Origin: Cytophagales bacterium
GTDB taxonomy: Bacteria > Bacteroidota > Bacteroidia > Cytophagales > CCMP332
Assembly: GCA_028279065.1 (NCBI GenBank)
Contig: JANQSY010000081.1
Location: forward strand, 1 to 39,007
Direction of reading: 5' to 3'
DNA: 39,007 nt
Below, piece after piece: positions 25,084 through 33,726 of this stretch. How positions within the stretch are numbered: position 1 is the stretch's first letter; every line of letters begins with the position of its first letter. The position numbers and the translations under genes are program-made. The notes under the pieces are model-generated. The model worked only from the letters and a program-made list of their open reading frames with translations, ran no database searches and was not told the DNA's origin.

Positions 25084-26258
25084 AATACAGGATAATTGGT
25101 CGATTGCTTTTTGGAAGAAGGGTTCCCCTTGTTCTTTTGATTGGAATACTGATCCTGAGCCTCGGAGCAGGACTGACCACGGTTTTCCTCGGTACCTTGG
25201 ACAGGTACCAACTTCTTTCAGGAAAAAACGAGGAAGAGGGTGAGTTCTTTATTCTCACCAAGGAAGTAGGAATATTCAATACCCTGCTGAACGCACCGGT
25301 CAAATTTTCTGAAGAAGAATTGAAGACGATCCGTTCTTCTGAGCATTTTGCCGAAGTTGGGGAGTTCACGCCTTCAATGTTCAGGGTGGAAGCCAAGCTT
25401 GATATCAATTACGGTATGCGAACGAGCCTTTTTCTTGAATCGGTTGAAGCAAAATACTTGGAGTCGGATCTTCAGGATCTGAGTTGGGAGCCTGGTGATA
25501 AGACCATCCCTCTGGTGATCTCTTCGGATTTTGTTGATCTATACAACTTTGGATTTTCCATGGCAATGGGATTCCCACAAATCAACCCTTCAAATATCCA
25601 AAATATCCCGATCGAGCTTACCATTTCGGGCAAATCTAAAAGAGAGGTCTATAAGGCAAGAGTCATCGGTTCCACCCGGAGGATACAATCGATTCTTGCT
25701 CCACATTCGTTTATTGAATGGGCCAACGAAAACATTGCTGGCGCGAAGAACATCAAGCCATCAAGGATCATCGTTAAGGTTTCAGATCCGGGGGTTGATG
25801 TCAAGGAATTTTTGGAAGAGAACAAGTGGGAAACAAACCAGGATTCCTTTAGGATTGATAGAATGAAGGTCTTGGGAAAATGGGTTTTGGCCTCCTTTTC
25901 AGTTTTCTGTATCGTTTTCGGAATTGTGGTCTTCATGCTACTTTTATCCAATATCAGGGTCTCGATCTTTGCCCGAATTGAAGAATGGAAGAGGCTTGTC
26001 GAGATGGGATACCAACCTGCGGTCTTTTCAAATCTAATTCTTGTTTTCCTGTTGATGATTTCGGCACTGAGCCTGATCCTGTCCCTGATGTTCTCGGGGC
26101 TTTTTCATGCCTGGATAGCCGATCAGTTGTGGGAAGCGAGGATCTTCTGGCCTACCGGATTCAGGTTCTCCGATCTACTCTACTCTTTTCTTTTTCACTT
26201 GTTGATACTGGGATCTGCATATGTGATCCTAAAACTGGATCAAAAAAAGGTTGTTTGA
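25080..26258 (+). CDS. FtsX/LolE-like ABC transporter permease
   Basis: 392 residues, inner membrane. One N-terminal transmembrane helix (about 15-38), a periplasmic domain of about 230 residues (40-270), and three C-terminal helices (about 272-300, 322-350 and 365-385): the four-helix FtsX/LolCE/MacB topology. The motif ARIEEWKRLVEMGYQPAVF between helices 2 and 3 matches the coupling region of FtsX-type permeases. Starts inside the ATPase stop (ATGA, 25080-25083). One permease gene only, so probably a homodimer. Could move a lipid-linked glycan, glycolipid or lipoprotein made by the downstream enzymes; that is inference. Confidence 0.85.
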   Translation: MKYRIIGRLLFGRRVPLVLLIGILILSLGAGLTTVFLGTLDRYQLLSGKNEEEGEFFILTKEVGIFNTLLNAPVKFSEEELKTIRSSEHFAEVGEFTPSMFRVEAKLDINYGMRTSLFLESVEAKYLESDLQDLSWEPGDKTIPLVISSDFVDLYNFGFSMAMGFPQINPSNIQNIPIELTISGKSKREVYKARVIGSTRRIQSILAPHSFIEWANENIAGAKNIKPSRIIVKVSDPGVDVKEFLEENKWETNQDSFRIDRMKVLGKWVLASFSVFCIVFGIVVFMLLLSNIRVSIFARIEEWKRLVEMGYQPAVFSNLILVFLLMISALSLILSLMFSGLFHAWIADQLWEARIFWPTGFRFSDLLYSFLFHLLILGSAYVILKLDQKKVV

Positions 26259-26953
26259 TTACAGATGTGATCATACCTGCATTGAATGAGGAAGGGTCTA
26301 TCGGAAAGGTGGTTGGTGCGATTCCAAAATCCCTTGTCAGAAAAATAATCGTTGTTGACAATGGATCCATTGATCGTACCGGCGAGGTGGCATCTTCCTA
26401 TGGAGCTGAGGTGGTCTTAGAAAAGGAAAAAGGATATGGAGCGGCATGTTTAAAAGGAATTGATCTTCTGAAGGGCCTGGAAGAAAAGCCCGAAGCCGTT
26501 CTTTTTTTAGATGCAGACTTTTCAGATCACCCAGAAGAATCCGGTTCGATCCTTGAACCAATGGATAATGGAGATTGCGACCTTTGCATCGGGTCCAGAG
26601 CATTGGGTCCAAGGGAAAGGGGTTCGATGACCCCTGTCCAGATTTTCGGCAATTGGTTGGCAACAAGACTAATGAAATTGATTTATGGTGGGAATTTTAC
26701 AGACCTGGGACCATTCAGAGCTATTCGATGGGAATCATTAATGGCCCTGGAAATGTCTGACAGAAACTTTGGGTGGACCATTGAAATGCAAATCAAAGCC
26801 TTAAAAAAAGATCTTAGGATTTTGGAAGTACCGGTAAGTTATAGGAGAAGAATAGGAAGCTCCAAGGTTTCTGGAACCATCAAGGGCTCTGTCCTTGCCG
26901 GGTATAAGATCCTGTTCACCATTTTCAAATACTCCCTTAAATGGAAGTCATAA
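26255..26953 (+). CDS. GT2 glycosyltransferase, dolichol-phosphate-mannose-synthase-like
   Basis: 232 residues starting with TTG at 26255, overlapping the permease stop as TTGA; this gives the typical N-terminus (ITDVIIPALNEEGSIG). GT-A fold: VVDNGS nucleotide site, GYGAACLKGI, the metal-binding DAD in FLDADFSD, and YGGNFTDLGPFRAIRWESL typical of DPM1-like enzymes. No transmembrane helix at the C-terminus, like DPM1 type III soluble enzymes. Expected to transfer a sugar from a nucleotide sugar to polyprenyl phosphate at the cytoplasmic face. The downstream GT-C enzyme is of the kind that uses such a donor. Confidence 0.88.
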   Translation: MITDVIIPALNEEGSIGKVVGAIPKSLVRKIIVVDNGSIDRTGEVASSYGAEVVLEKEKGYGAACLKGIDLLKGLEEKPEAVLFLDADFSDHPEESGSILEPMDNGDCDLCIGSRALGPRERGSMTPVQIFGNWLATRLMKLIYGGNFTDLGPFRAIRWESLMALEMSDRNFGWTIEMQIKALKKDLRILEVPVSYRRRIGSSKVSGTIKGSVLAGYKILFTIFKYSLKWKS

Positions 26954-28419
26954 GCTGGGTAATCATATCGATATACACCCTTTGCCTGGTATTCATCCTT
27001 ATGTATAGCATAGGTCAATTCACTTTGAGCATTTTGGGAAGGAAAAAGAAGGCAGCTGACCCCTCATTGGAGGAAAAGGCATTTGCCTTACCCATGGTCA
27101 CGATTCAACTACCCATTTATAACGAGAAGTATGTGGCTTCAAGATTAATAAAGGCATGCGCAGAGATCGACTATCCGAAGGACCGCCTTGAGATCCAGGT
27201 TCTGGATGATTCCAATGACGAAACCATCGGAATAGTCCATGGGGAGGTTCAAAAATATAGGTCCATGGGGGTGGATATAGAACAGATCAGGCGTACAGAT
27301 AGGTCGGGTTTTAAGGCAGGGGCGTTAAAATACGGCCTTGAAAGAGCTAAGGGAGACCTTATTGCCATCTTTGATGCTGATTTTGTGCCTCCCAAAAAGT
27401 TTGTAAAAAAGGCTATAACCAATTTCCTTGAACCTGAAGTGGGTATGGTCCAGTTTGCTTGGGGGCATATCAATTCAGAGTATAGCAAGCTTACCCGGCT
27501 TCAGGCCTTTGGACTTGAAGCTCATTTCCACGTGGAACAAAAAGGAAAGGCTCAGGGGGGGCTATTCCTGAATTTCAATGGGACTGCAGGAATGTGGAGA
27601 AAGGAATGTATCATAGACGCCGGAAACTGGCATTATGATACTTTGACCGAAGATCTTGACCTCAGTTACAGGGCCCAGCTAAAAGGTTGGAAATTCAAAT
27701 ATGTAGATGATCTTGAAGCTCCCGCAGAATTGCCGATCGAAATGAATGCCTTTCGCTCTCAGCAATTCAGGTGGACCAAGGGTGCTGCTGAAACCTCAAA
27801 GAAGATGCTTCCAAGAGTCTTGAGCGCGAGGCTTCCAGCACGGATCAAGCTCTTTTCAGCTCTCCACCTTTTGAATTCGGTTGTTTTTATCAGCTCTTTT
27901 CTTCTAGCAGTCCTTTCGGTTCCCGCTTTAGGAATAAAACATATGGACCAGTCATACTCCATGTTTTTCGATCTGGCCAATGTTTTCCTTGTCAGCCTTT
28001 TGCTCCTGGGAGTTTACTTTTTTTCGGCTGCAAAAAGATCCAGGTATTTTAACGGGAGCCTTAGAAATTTTATTCTGGAGTTCCCTGTCTTCCTTTCCGC
28101 AATGATGGGTCTTTCTTTTCATAACAGCGTGGCGGCTATTGAAGGGTGGATAGGAAAGAAGTCTCCCTTCATCAGAACCCCAAAATTTGACGCTATCAAT
28201 AGTGGAAGCAAAAAGGGAAATAAATATGTGAATACAAGAATTCCTCTTATCGCTTACTTCGAGGTGGTACTGGTCTTCTATTTTGCCGGAGGGGTGCTTT
28301 TGGGTTTTTGGCTGGGCGATCTGGCACTATCACCTTATCACCTACTTTTGGTCCTTGGGTTTTCGATGATCTCTTATTGGTCATTTCGGGATGCAAGGAT
28401 CTTCAAACAAAAAGCATAG
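26941..28419 (+). CDS. Membrane GT2 glycosyltransferase (CslA/ceramide-glucosyltransferase-like)
   Basis: 492 residues. N-terminal helix (about 5-30), cytosolic GT2 catalytic domain (about 50-290) with TIQLPIYNE, VLDDSND, FDADFVPP (D,D motif), TEDLDLSYRAQ (catalytic base) and QQFRWTKG (Q-x-x-RW), then four or more helices (about 300-490). The D, DxD, TED, QxxRW set is that of processive or membrane-bound GT2 enzymes related to cellulose synthase and glucomannan synthase. No PilZ domain. Product unknown; a glycolipid or short polysaccharide is likely. Overlaps the preceding gene by 13 bp and the following by 29 bp. Confidence 0.9.
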   Translation: MEVISWVIISIYTLCLVFILMYSIGQFTLSILGRKKKAADPSLEEKAFALPMVTIQLPIYNEKYVASRLIKACAEIDYPKDRLEIQVLDDSNDETIGIVHGEVQKYRSMGVDIEQIRRTDRSGFKAGALKYGLERAKGDLIAIFDADFVPPKKFVKKAITNFLEPEVGMVQFAWGHINSEYSKLTRLQAFGLEAHFHVEQKGKAQGGLFLNFNGTAGMWRKECIIDAGNWHYDTLTEDLDLSYRAQLKGWKFKYVDDLEAPAELPIEMNAFRSQQFRWTKGAAETSKKMLPRVLSARLPARIKLFSALHLLNSVVFISSFLLAVLSVPALGIKHMDQSYSMFFDLANVFLVSLLLLGVYFFSAAKRSRYFNGSLRNFILEFPVFLSAMMGLSFHNSVAAIEGWIGKKSPFIRTPKFDAINSGSKKGNKYVNTRIPLIAYFEVVLVFYFAGGVLLGFWLGDLALSPYHLLLVLGFSMISYWSFRDARIFKQKA

Positions 28420-29731
28420 TTTTTGGGCTTTTCTCCTCTTGGGACTAGCCTCCCATACCCTTCTGGGCAATTTTGTTGACCGGGCAGACTTCTTTTTTCT
28501 TCTGATCTGCTACTTTTTATGCTTTGCTTCCTGGTTTGGAATGTGGAAAAATTCACCTGTGGAAAACCAAAAGTTCCTTCTGATCCTCATTATCGCTGGG
28601 GTGGGGTTGAGATCGATCTGGTTTTTTTCCCCTCCAAGCTTTTCAGATGACTACCAGCGCTTCATATGGGATGGAAATCTGATCCATAACAACATCTCTC
28701 CCTATTCCTACAAACCGGTCGAGATCATCCGGAAGGGGATACTGGAAAGTGACCAAAATGTGGAAAAGATCGTCCAGGAGATGAATTCTCCACAGTATTT
28801 TTCAATATATCCACCTATAAATCAAGCTTTCTTCTGGATATCAACATTCTCAGGTGTACAAGATGTTGGTAGTTCGATCCTGATCCTGAGACTGCTTTTT
28901 CTTGGAGTGGAACTCATCGGGTTGTTTTTCATCCTGAAAATCCTAAATGGTCTGGGAATGGCGGGAAAACAATTCCAGCTCTTTTGGCTGAACCCAATGG
29001 TGATCATGGAAGGGGTCGGGAACCTTCACTTTGAAGTTATAGCTGTTTCTTTTTTGGCAATGGGACTATTCTATCTTTTGAAAGAAAAGCCTATGTCCTC
29101 AGCACTTGGTTGGGCACTTGGAATCGGGGTTAAGCTAAATCCCTTGATCCTGCTTCCCATGAGTTATGGATGGCTCGGGCTAAAGAGATCTCTAACTTTC
29201 ACCATTTTGATCTTTGTCATTACGGTGATCTGCTTGCTGCCGATTTTGCCCGATCTTCCACAATTCCTAAGCTCGATCGACCTCTACTTCCACAAATTCG
29301 AGTTCAATGCCAGTATTTATTATGTCCAAAGGGAGCTGGGGTTCCTAATAAAGGGCTACAACACCATAGGCACCATTGGAACCCTGAATCCGGTTTTTTT
29401 CATGTTGTTCTGGGGCTTGATCTCTTGGTGGGCTTTTCAGAGGAAAGATTTCCATCGTCTTTTGCTTGGCAGTGTTTTGATTTATTCGGTGTATCTGGCC
29501 CTGGCTACCACAGTGCACCCTTGGTATGTTATACCATTACTATTGTTCGGGATGTTTTCCAGACTCTGGTTTCCATTTCTTTGGTCTTTCCTGGCCATAT
29601 TTAGTTATTATGCCTATTCACAACACCCCATTAAAGAAAATGCCTGGTTCCTCCTGTTGGAATATCTTCCTGTCTATTTCTTTGCCATCTATGAGATCCG
29701 AAAAAAATTAAGATCCCATGAATCAGGATAA
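28391..29731 (+). CDS. GT-C type polyprenol-linked-sugar glycosyltransferase
   Basis: 446 residues with about ten to twelve hydrophobic helices. The first large loop carries PPSFSDDYQRFIWDGNL, an Asp-rich motif expected at the GT-C active site, and IYPPINQAFFW, a pattern seen in mannosyltransferases using polyprenyl-phosphate-mannose (MptB/PIG-M-like group). It would glycosylate a lipid or glycan on the periplasmic side. Its donor could be made by the DPM-like enzyme two genes upstream. Starts with ATG 29 bp before the stop of the membrane GT2 gene. Sugar and acceptor unknown. Confidence 0.85.
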   Translation: MQGSSNKKHSFWAFLLLGLASHTLLGNFVDRADFFFLLICYFLCFASWFGMWKNSPVENQKFLLILIIAGVGLRSIWFFSPPSFSDDYQRFIWDGNLIHNNISPYSYKPVEIIRKGILESDQNVEKIVQEMNSPQYFSIYPPINQAFFWISTFSGVQDVGSSILILRLLFLGVELIGLFFILKILNGLGMAGKQFQLFWLNPMVIMEGVGNLHFEVIAVSFLAMGLFYLLKEKPMSSALGWALGIGVKLNPLILLPMSYGWLGLKRSLTFTILIFVITVICLLPILPDLPQFLSSIDLYFHKFEFNASIYYVQRELGFLIKGYNTIGTIGTLNPVFFMLFWGLISWWAFQRKDFHRLLLGSVLIYSVYLALATTVHPWYVIPLLLFGMFSRLWFPFLWSFLAIFSYYAYSQHPIKENAWFLLLEYLPVYFFAIYEIRKKLRSHESG

Positions 29732-30398
29732 TAGGGAAACTTATACCGGGCTGGAAAAATGGATACTGGAGAACCGAAAGTTCAATCCCCTGGTGCTGTT
29801 CATCATACTTTGCCTCATTAAAGCGGTATTGATCTTTTTGCAAGAGGACCTGCTGGGCTATAGGGCAGATTTCTTTGTGGATATTTCTTCACTTGGAGAT
29901 GAGGAAACTTCAGCCATGCTCTCCCTGATGTGGAGCATTAAGATCTTTCTGGGCTATGCTTCGATCCCTTTATACTATATCTCAAAGTTTTCTGTTGTTG
30001 CCCTCATCCTATGGTTAGGCTCATTTGGCTTCGGCTACAGGATACCCTACCCTTTCCTTTTTAAGTTGGCCATGGGTGCACAGGTGGTGTTCTTCGTCCC
30101 TGAGCTGGTTAAGATCCTTTACTTCGGATTTGCCTCCTCCCAATATGGGGTTGATGAATTCAATGCCTTCCAACCGCTGTCTTTTCTGGTATTCATAGAT
30201 GTTTCTGAAAGCTCCCCATTTATAATCAACCTCCTCGAATGGCTCAGTATCCCGCAGGTCCTTTATGTCTATTTGCTTTCTGTGGGTATTCGCCTTAAGT
30301 ATCGAAGAACCCTAAAGCAGGCCTTTGCGGTTGTTGGGGGGAGTTATGTCCCCGTATCCCTATTTTGGATCTTCTTCTATTCGGTTGTTTTTGCCTAG
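29718..30398 (+). CDS. Uncharacterised multi-pass membrane protein, last gene of the operon
   Basis: 226 residues. Hydrophobic segments at about 25-42, 68-100, 112-135, 150-172 and 205-225 suggest five or six helices. No family confidently recognised; spacing of helices loosely recalls Yip1-like proteins. Starts 14 bp before the end of the GT-C gene, so translational coupling is likely and a role in the same pathway (export or acceptor handling) is inferred. Its 3' end overlaps a convergent small ORF by 39 bp. Confidence 0.8.
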   Translation: MNQDNRETYTGLEKWILENRKFNPLVLFIILCLIKAVLIFLQEDLLGYRADFFVDISSLGDEETSAMLSLMWSIKIFLGYASIPLYYISKFSVVALILWLGSFGFGYRIPYPFLFKLAMGAQVVFFVPELVKILYFGFASSQYGVDEFNAFQPLSFLVFIDVSESSPFIINLLEWLSIPQVLYVYLLSVGIRLKYRRTLKQAFAVVGGSYVPVSLFWIFFYSVVFA

Positions 30399-30626
30399 AG
30401 AGCCTATGCCCTTCTCACTTCCAAGCTCCAGACCCAGCAAGAACACATAGCAGGCCAGGGAAAGGACAGAAATGGAAAGAGGCCTGAGGAAGTATAACTG
30501 ATAATTCATTCCCTGCCTTTGAAGGAAGTAGATGACGATCAGCAAAGAGAACCCGGACAGCAGGACAAACAGATCCTTTACCTTGCCAAACATTTCCAAC
30601 ATGGATCTCTCTTTATCAGGCTGCAT
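30360..30626 (-). CDS. Small hypothetical membrane protein
   Basis: 88 residues from the ATG at 30626; an upstream TTG at 30647 is less likely. Two predicted transmembrane helices (about 20-38 and 48-68) and a charged C-terminus (SEKGIGSLGKNNRIEED). The start overlaps the stop of the upstream unknown gene by 11 bp, suggesting an operon of two. The 3' 39 bp overlap the last gene of the convergent operon. Not recognised; it fills an otherwise empty 217-bp gap, which is part of the reason to accept it. Confidence 0.55.
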   Translation of the reverse strand: MQPDKERSMLEMFGKVKDLFVLLSGFSLLIVIYFLQRQGMNYQLYFLRPLSISVLSLACYVFLLGLELGSEKGIGSLGKNNRIEEDPK

Positions 30627-31446
30627 GGAAAACAGGAGTTCTGACAATCCCTGGATTGTCCTTTCGTACCTGAAGGGAGGAAGGCAATTCGCTTTCGATC
30701 AATCCTTTGAGGAAGCCAAGGCAATGCTGTTCAAGGGGAGATAAGAATTCACTCCAGTAGACCTTTGGCCAAAGCTCCAGATCATTGATATCATTCTTGG
30801 TGATCCCATGGTTCCATAAGGCATTGTAACCTTTTCTTGCAAAGAACAGGACCGGCAAAACAGGATTGGTTTCAGAAAAGGAAAAGATCCCATTACCCCA
30901 GATCTCACCTTCTGCAGTAGTACCTTCAGAGAAGATCCCATGAACTTCCATTTTCCTTTTTCCGAATTTATCAGACAGAGCGGAATCAACGATAGCGAAC
31001 AACCTGGATTGCTGAATATTCAGGCCCAAGCTCTCATTGATTGCTTTTGCAAAGGAAAAGGACTCCATGAATCTGTTTTGAAAGATCCCATGATCATCCA
31101 GATGGATCAAAATATCCAGGCCTTCCACCTTATGGCCGAGAGCGATTAGCTTTCTGAGTATCTTGACCTCGATCCATTCATGATCTCTTTCTGGGCTGTA
31201 CAATACCGTTAATGGGATCTCAAAGAATTCGGACCTGCCCGGGTAACCGACCCAGATACTTTTCTGACCGTTTCTGATCCCGGAAAAAGCAACCTTTCCA
31301 AGACCTTGCAATTCCGGAAGGTGTTTGATAGGATTATTGCCGGCCTTTTGATCGGTGCTGAATGGCTCCAGGACCTCTCCGAGAAAGGTGTTTTTGGCCT
31401 TTTGGATCGGCTCTTTAAAATGATTTCTGTTTCTGAATGAAAACAT
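30616..31446 (-). CDS. Hypothetical protein of unknown function
   Basis: 276 residues, ATG at 31446, no signal peptide and no transmembrane helix, so probably cytosolic. Mixed alpha/beta sequence with recurring strands (KSIWVGYPGRSEFFEIPLTV, GLDILIHLDDHGIF). No catalytic motif or known family recognised. Codon use and composition look like neighbouring chromosomal genes. It precedes a small two-helix membrane protein, with which it overlaps, and lies 101 bp downstream of the polyphosphate phosphotransferase gene on the same strand. Confidence 0.75.
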   Translation of the reverse strand: MFSFRNRNHFKEPIQKAKNTFLGEVLEPFSTDQKAGNNPIKHLPELQGLGKVAFSGIRNGQKSIWVGYPGRSEFFEIPLTVLYSPERDHEWIEVKILRKLIALGHKVEGLDILIHLDDHGIFQNRFMESFSFAKAINESLGLNIQQSRLFAIVDSALSDKFGKRKMEVHGIFSEGTTAEGEIWGNGIFSFSETNPVLPVLFFARKGYNALWNHGITKNDINDLELWPKVYWSEFLSPLEQHCLGFLKGLIESELPSSLQVRKDNPGIVRTPVFHAA

Positions 31447-31547
31447 GGCTTTCAGATTTATTTACAATCCGAATTTGCCATTGGAGCCCGGGTGGGCCAA
31501 TAAATCTGGAGTGAACCGGAATTATCCGGGAGCGATCGGGAAGATCT

Positions 31548-33044
31548 TTACGTCAGGTACTCTTTGATCCTTTGAATTGCCCTATTGATAACCTCTACAC
31601 GGGCAAAGCGCTTGTCGTTTCCGGGGATGAGGTTCCAAGGAGCCTGAGGTGTGCTTGTGTTCATCACCATTTCCTGGACGGCATCCTTGTATTCATTCCA
31701 TTTTTCCCTGTTTCGATAATCCTCATCCGTGATCTTGAAATTCTTATAGGGGGTCAGTTCACGTTCCTTGAATCTCCTTAGCTGCTCCTCCTTGCTGATA
31801 TGGATCCAATATTTGTGGATTATGAATCCGTCTTCCACCAATTGATTTTCAAAGATGTTGATCTCATTATAGGCCCTTTGCCATTCGAAGGGTTGGGCAA
31901 ATCCTTCTACTTTTTCGACCAAAACCCTCCCATACCAGCTGCGGTCAAAGATCGATATGAATCCTCTGGGCGGTATCCTGGTCCAAAAGCGCCAGAGGTA
32001 ATGGTATCCTTTTTCTTGGTCAGTAGGTGCGGCAATTGGGTAGATCCGATAAAGAAAGGGGTCGAAACCAAGTGCCAACCGTCTGATGGCACCTCCCTTT
32101 CCGGCAGAATCCCAGCCTTCAAATACGAAGATCTGTCCAAGGCCACTTTTATGGATCTTATTTCCAAGCTTGGAAAGCTCCGAAAGCGAGGTTTCCATCC
32201 GCTCCTTGTACTCCGCCTTTTCCAGTTTTTGTTCCAAATCCAGCTTTTCCAGGACGTTCTCTGTTACCCCATGGATATAGGGACCGGTCTCATTGCGGAT
32301 AATGGAATCCTTTCTTTGCTGGACATCCCTGTCCCCTTTTTGAATTATACTCTCAAGTGATTCGAGGATCTTCTTACCTATAACCAGATCCCGGTATTTT
32401 TCCTTTGTGCTATCAAGGATCACCCATGGTGCCTCTATCTGGTTAGATCCTGAGACCACCTTTTCCGAGATCTCCTTTATCTCTGAATAAAACTTCAACA
32501 TCTCGGCATCCCTCTTGTTGATCCACCAATATTGATCGGGATCCTCCTTGGCCTTCTTCAGCTCCTTTTTCATGTTCCCCTTTCCCTGGTGGAGCCAGAA
32601 CTTCAGAATATAAGCCCCGTCATCATACAGGATCTTCTCGTATTGATTGATAACTCTTATCCTGTTGTCCAGCTTGGCTTCGTCAGTATGGTCGAGTTGG
32701 CTTGCGATCACATTAGCGTACCAGGCTCTATGGTATAGTCCTATAGCGCTCTTTGGAGGCATCGCTCTCCAGAATCTTTGGAAAAATGGGCCTTTGAGTT
32801 CTTTAGGGTTTGTTTTGATCTGGAAAACCCTGGTTACCAGGAATCTGGGATCTAGCCATCCATGAAGCCTACTGATCACTTTGCGAATTGCAAATCGGTC
32901 ATTGCCTTCGAGGACCACGATCAACTGGGAGGGGCGGTGTTTCAGGATCTCCTGAGCTTCAATTAGTTTGGCCCGTAGCTGAGGCTCAGCGTTTGAAAAT
33001 TCCTTTTTGCTTATGTCCTTCTTTACCAGGGCCTCATCAAACAT
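31548..33044 (-). CDS. pap: Two-domain PPK2-family polyphosphate:AMP phosphotransferase
   Basis: 498 residues built of two tandem PPK2 kinase folds. The C-terminal copy (about 270-498) has an intact P-loop FEGWDSAGKGGAIRRL near 308, Walker B-type DRSWYGRVLVEKVEG and a lid RRFKERELTPYKNFKITDED. The N-terminal copy (about 15-240) keeps the fold but its P-loop is decayed (LEGNDRFAIRKVI, no GK), as expected for the class II PPK2 (PAP) enzymes that use polyphosphate to make ADP from AMP. Links stored polyphosphate to nucleotide energy. A partial promoter (TTTG-N19-TATTTTAA) is visible upstream. Followed downstream by an unknown gene. Confidence 0.93.
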   Translation of the reverse strand: MFDEALVKKDISKKEFSNAEPQLRAKLIEAQEILKHRPSQLIVVLEGNDRFAIRKVISRLHGWLDPRFLVTRVFQIKTNPKELKGPFFQRFWRAMPPKSAIGLYHRAWYANVIASQLDHTDEAKLDNRIRVINQYEKILYDDGAYILKFWLHQGKGNMKKELKKAKEDPDQYWWINKRDAEMLKFYSEIKEISEKVVSGSNQIEAPWVILDSTKEKYRDLVIGKKILESLESIIQKGDRDVQQRKDSIIRNETGPYIHGVTENVLEKLDLEQKLEKAEYKERMETSLSELSKLGNKIHKSGLGQIFVFEGWDSAGKGGAIRRLALGFDPFLYRIYPIAAPTDQEKGYHYLWRFWTRIPPRGFISIFDRSWYGRVLVEKVEGFAQPFEWQRAYNEINIFENQLVEDGFIIHKYWIHISKEEQLRRFKERELTPYKNFKITDEDYRNREKWNEYKDAVQEMVMNTSTPQAPWNLIPGNDKRFARVEVINRAIQRIKEYLT

Positions 33045-33119
33045 GGAGTTAAAATAATTTTAATGCCGACATAATCAAATGAGAAAGCTCAGATTCAGCA
33101 GGTAAATGAGGCATCAGGG

Positions 33120-33150
33120 TTTGCAAACTCTGTTGCAATGCCTAATTTTG
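33120..33150 (+). promoter_or_regulatory. Bacteroidetes-type promoter of the tRNA-Gly gene
   Basis: TTTG (33120-33123), a 19-bp spacer and TAATTTTG (33143-33150): an exact match to the -33/-7 consensus TTTG-N19-TAnnTTTG. The start would be near 33157, about 33 nt upstream of the mature tRNA. Confidence 0.7.
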
Positions 33151-33189
33151 CGCGGCCTTCTAAATCCATGAAGGCTTTGAAAGGCAATA

Positions 33190-33262
<73 letters not shown>

Positions 33263-33266
33263 CAGG

Positions 33267-33299
33267 AAAGTGAGGTGAAAGTCTCACTTTTTCTTTTTT
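33267..33299 (+). terminator. Hairpin with T-run between tRNA-Gly and tRNA-Leu
   Basis: Stem AAAGTGAG (33267-33274) / CTCACTTT (33283-33290), 8-nt loop, then a T-rich run to 33299 directly before tRNA-Leu. It has the shape of an intrinsic terminator, though A/T-rich; it could instead be a processing stem for the tRNA precursor. Confidence 0.5.
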
Positions 33300-33384
33300 G
33301 CTCGGATGGTGGAATTGGTAGACACGCAGGACTTAAAATCCTGTGGCCGTTAAGGCCGTGCGGGTTCAAGTCCCGCTCCGAGTA
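33300..33384 (+). tRNA. tRNA-Leu (anticodon UAA)
   Basis: 85 nt with a long variable arm. Acceptor stem GCTCGGA (33300-33306) / TCCGAGT (33377-33383) with a G-T first pair, discriminator A. Anticodon stem CAGGA/TCCTG with loop CTTAAAA (anticodon TAA), variable stem GGCC/GGCC, and T arm GTTCAAG. No encoded CCA. Its 3' end is duplicated several times downstream, suggesting use as an integration target. Confidence 0.96.
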
Positions 33385-33622
33385 CTCTTAAAAGACTAAC
33401 GTAAGAAACATCTCCCCTTCAGCCTCTTAGAAGTCGCAATTTCAAATTCTTGTTCGTCCGGCTAACACTAACTCTGAGAGAATCGAAGAGGTAGTTGTTG
33501 CCGGGCTCCGAGTACTCTTAAGGGTCGAGAGTGAGAAACGGGACCCGAGAATCTACTTAAAAGACTTAGATCCCAATTCTTGTTCGTCCTTCAAAGCTTC
33601 AGCGGAGAAGGGCTCCGAGTAC
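33375..33622 (+). repeat. Serial copies of the tRNA-Leu 3' end
   Basis: The 17-mer GCTCCGAGTACTCTTAA occurs at 33375-33391, spanning the end of tRNA-Leu, and again at 33505-33521; the 11-mer GCTCCGAGTAC recurs at 33612-33622. AATTCTTGTTCGTCC is also repeated at 33445-33459 and 33575-33589, with the same 130-bp offset as the first two copies. So a unit of about 130 bp starting in the tRNA 3' end was duplicated and has diverged. The pattern fits attachment-site remnants or tandem duplication. Confidence 0.75.
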
Positions 33623-33726
33623 AAATAAATTCCACCATCCTTCCTTTATCACAAATTCTCAATCCTTCTGATTGGAATATTTCCTAAAGCAGATAGACCC
33701 TAAAAAAAGCTTCACTTTATTTAGGG

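Noticed and set aside
25985-26254. Upstream extension of the DPM-like glycosyltransferase frame inside the permease gene
   Set aside because: The permease frame there encodes clear transmembrane helices; the glycosyltransferase homology begins only at 26255.
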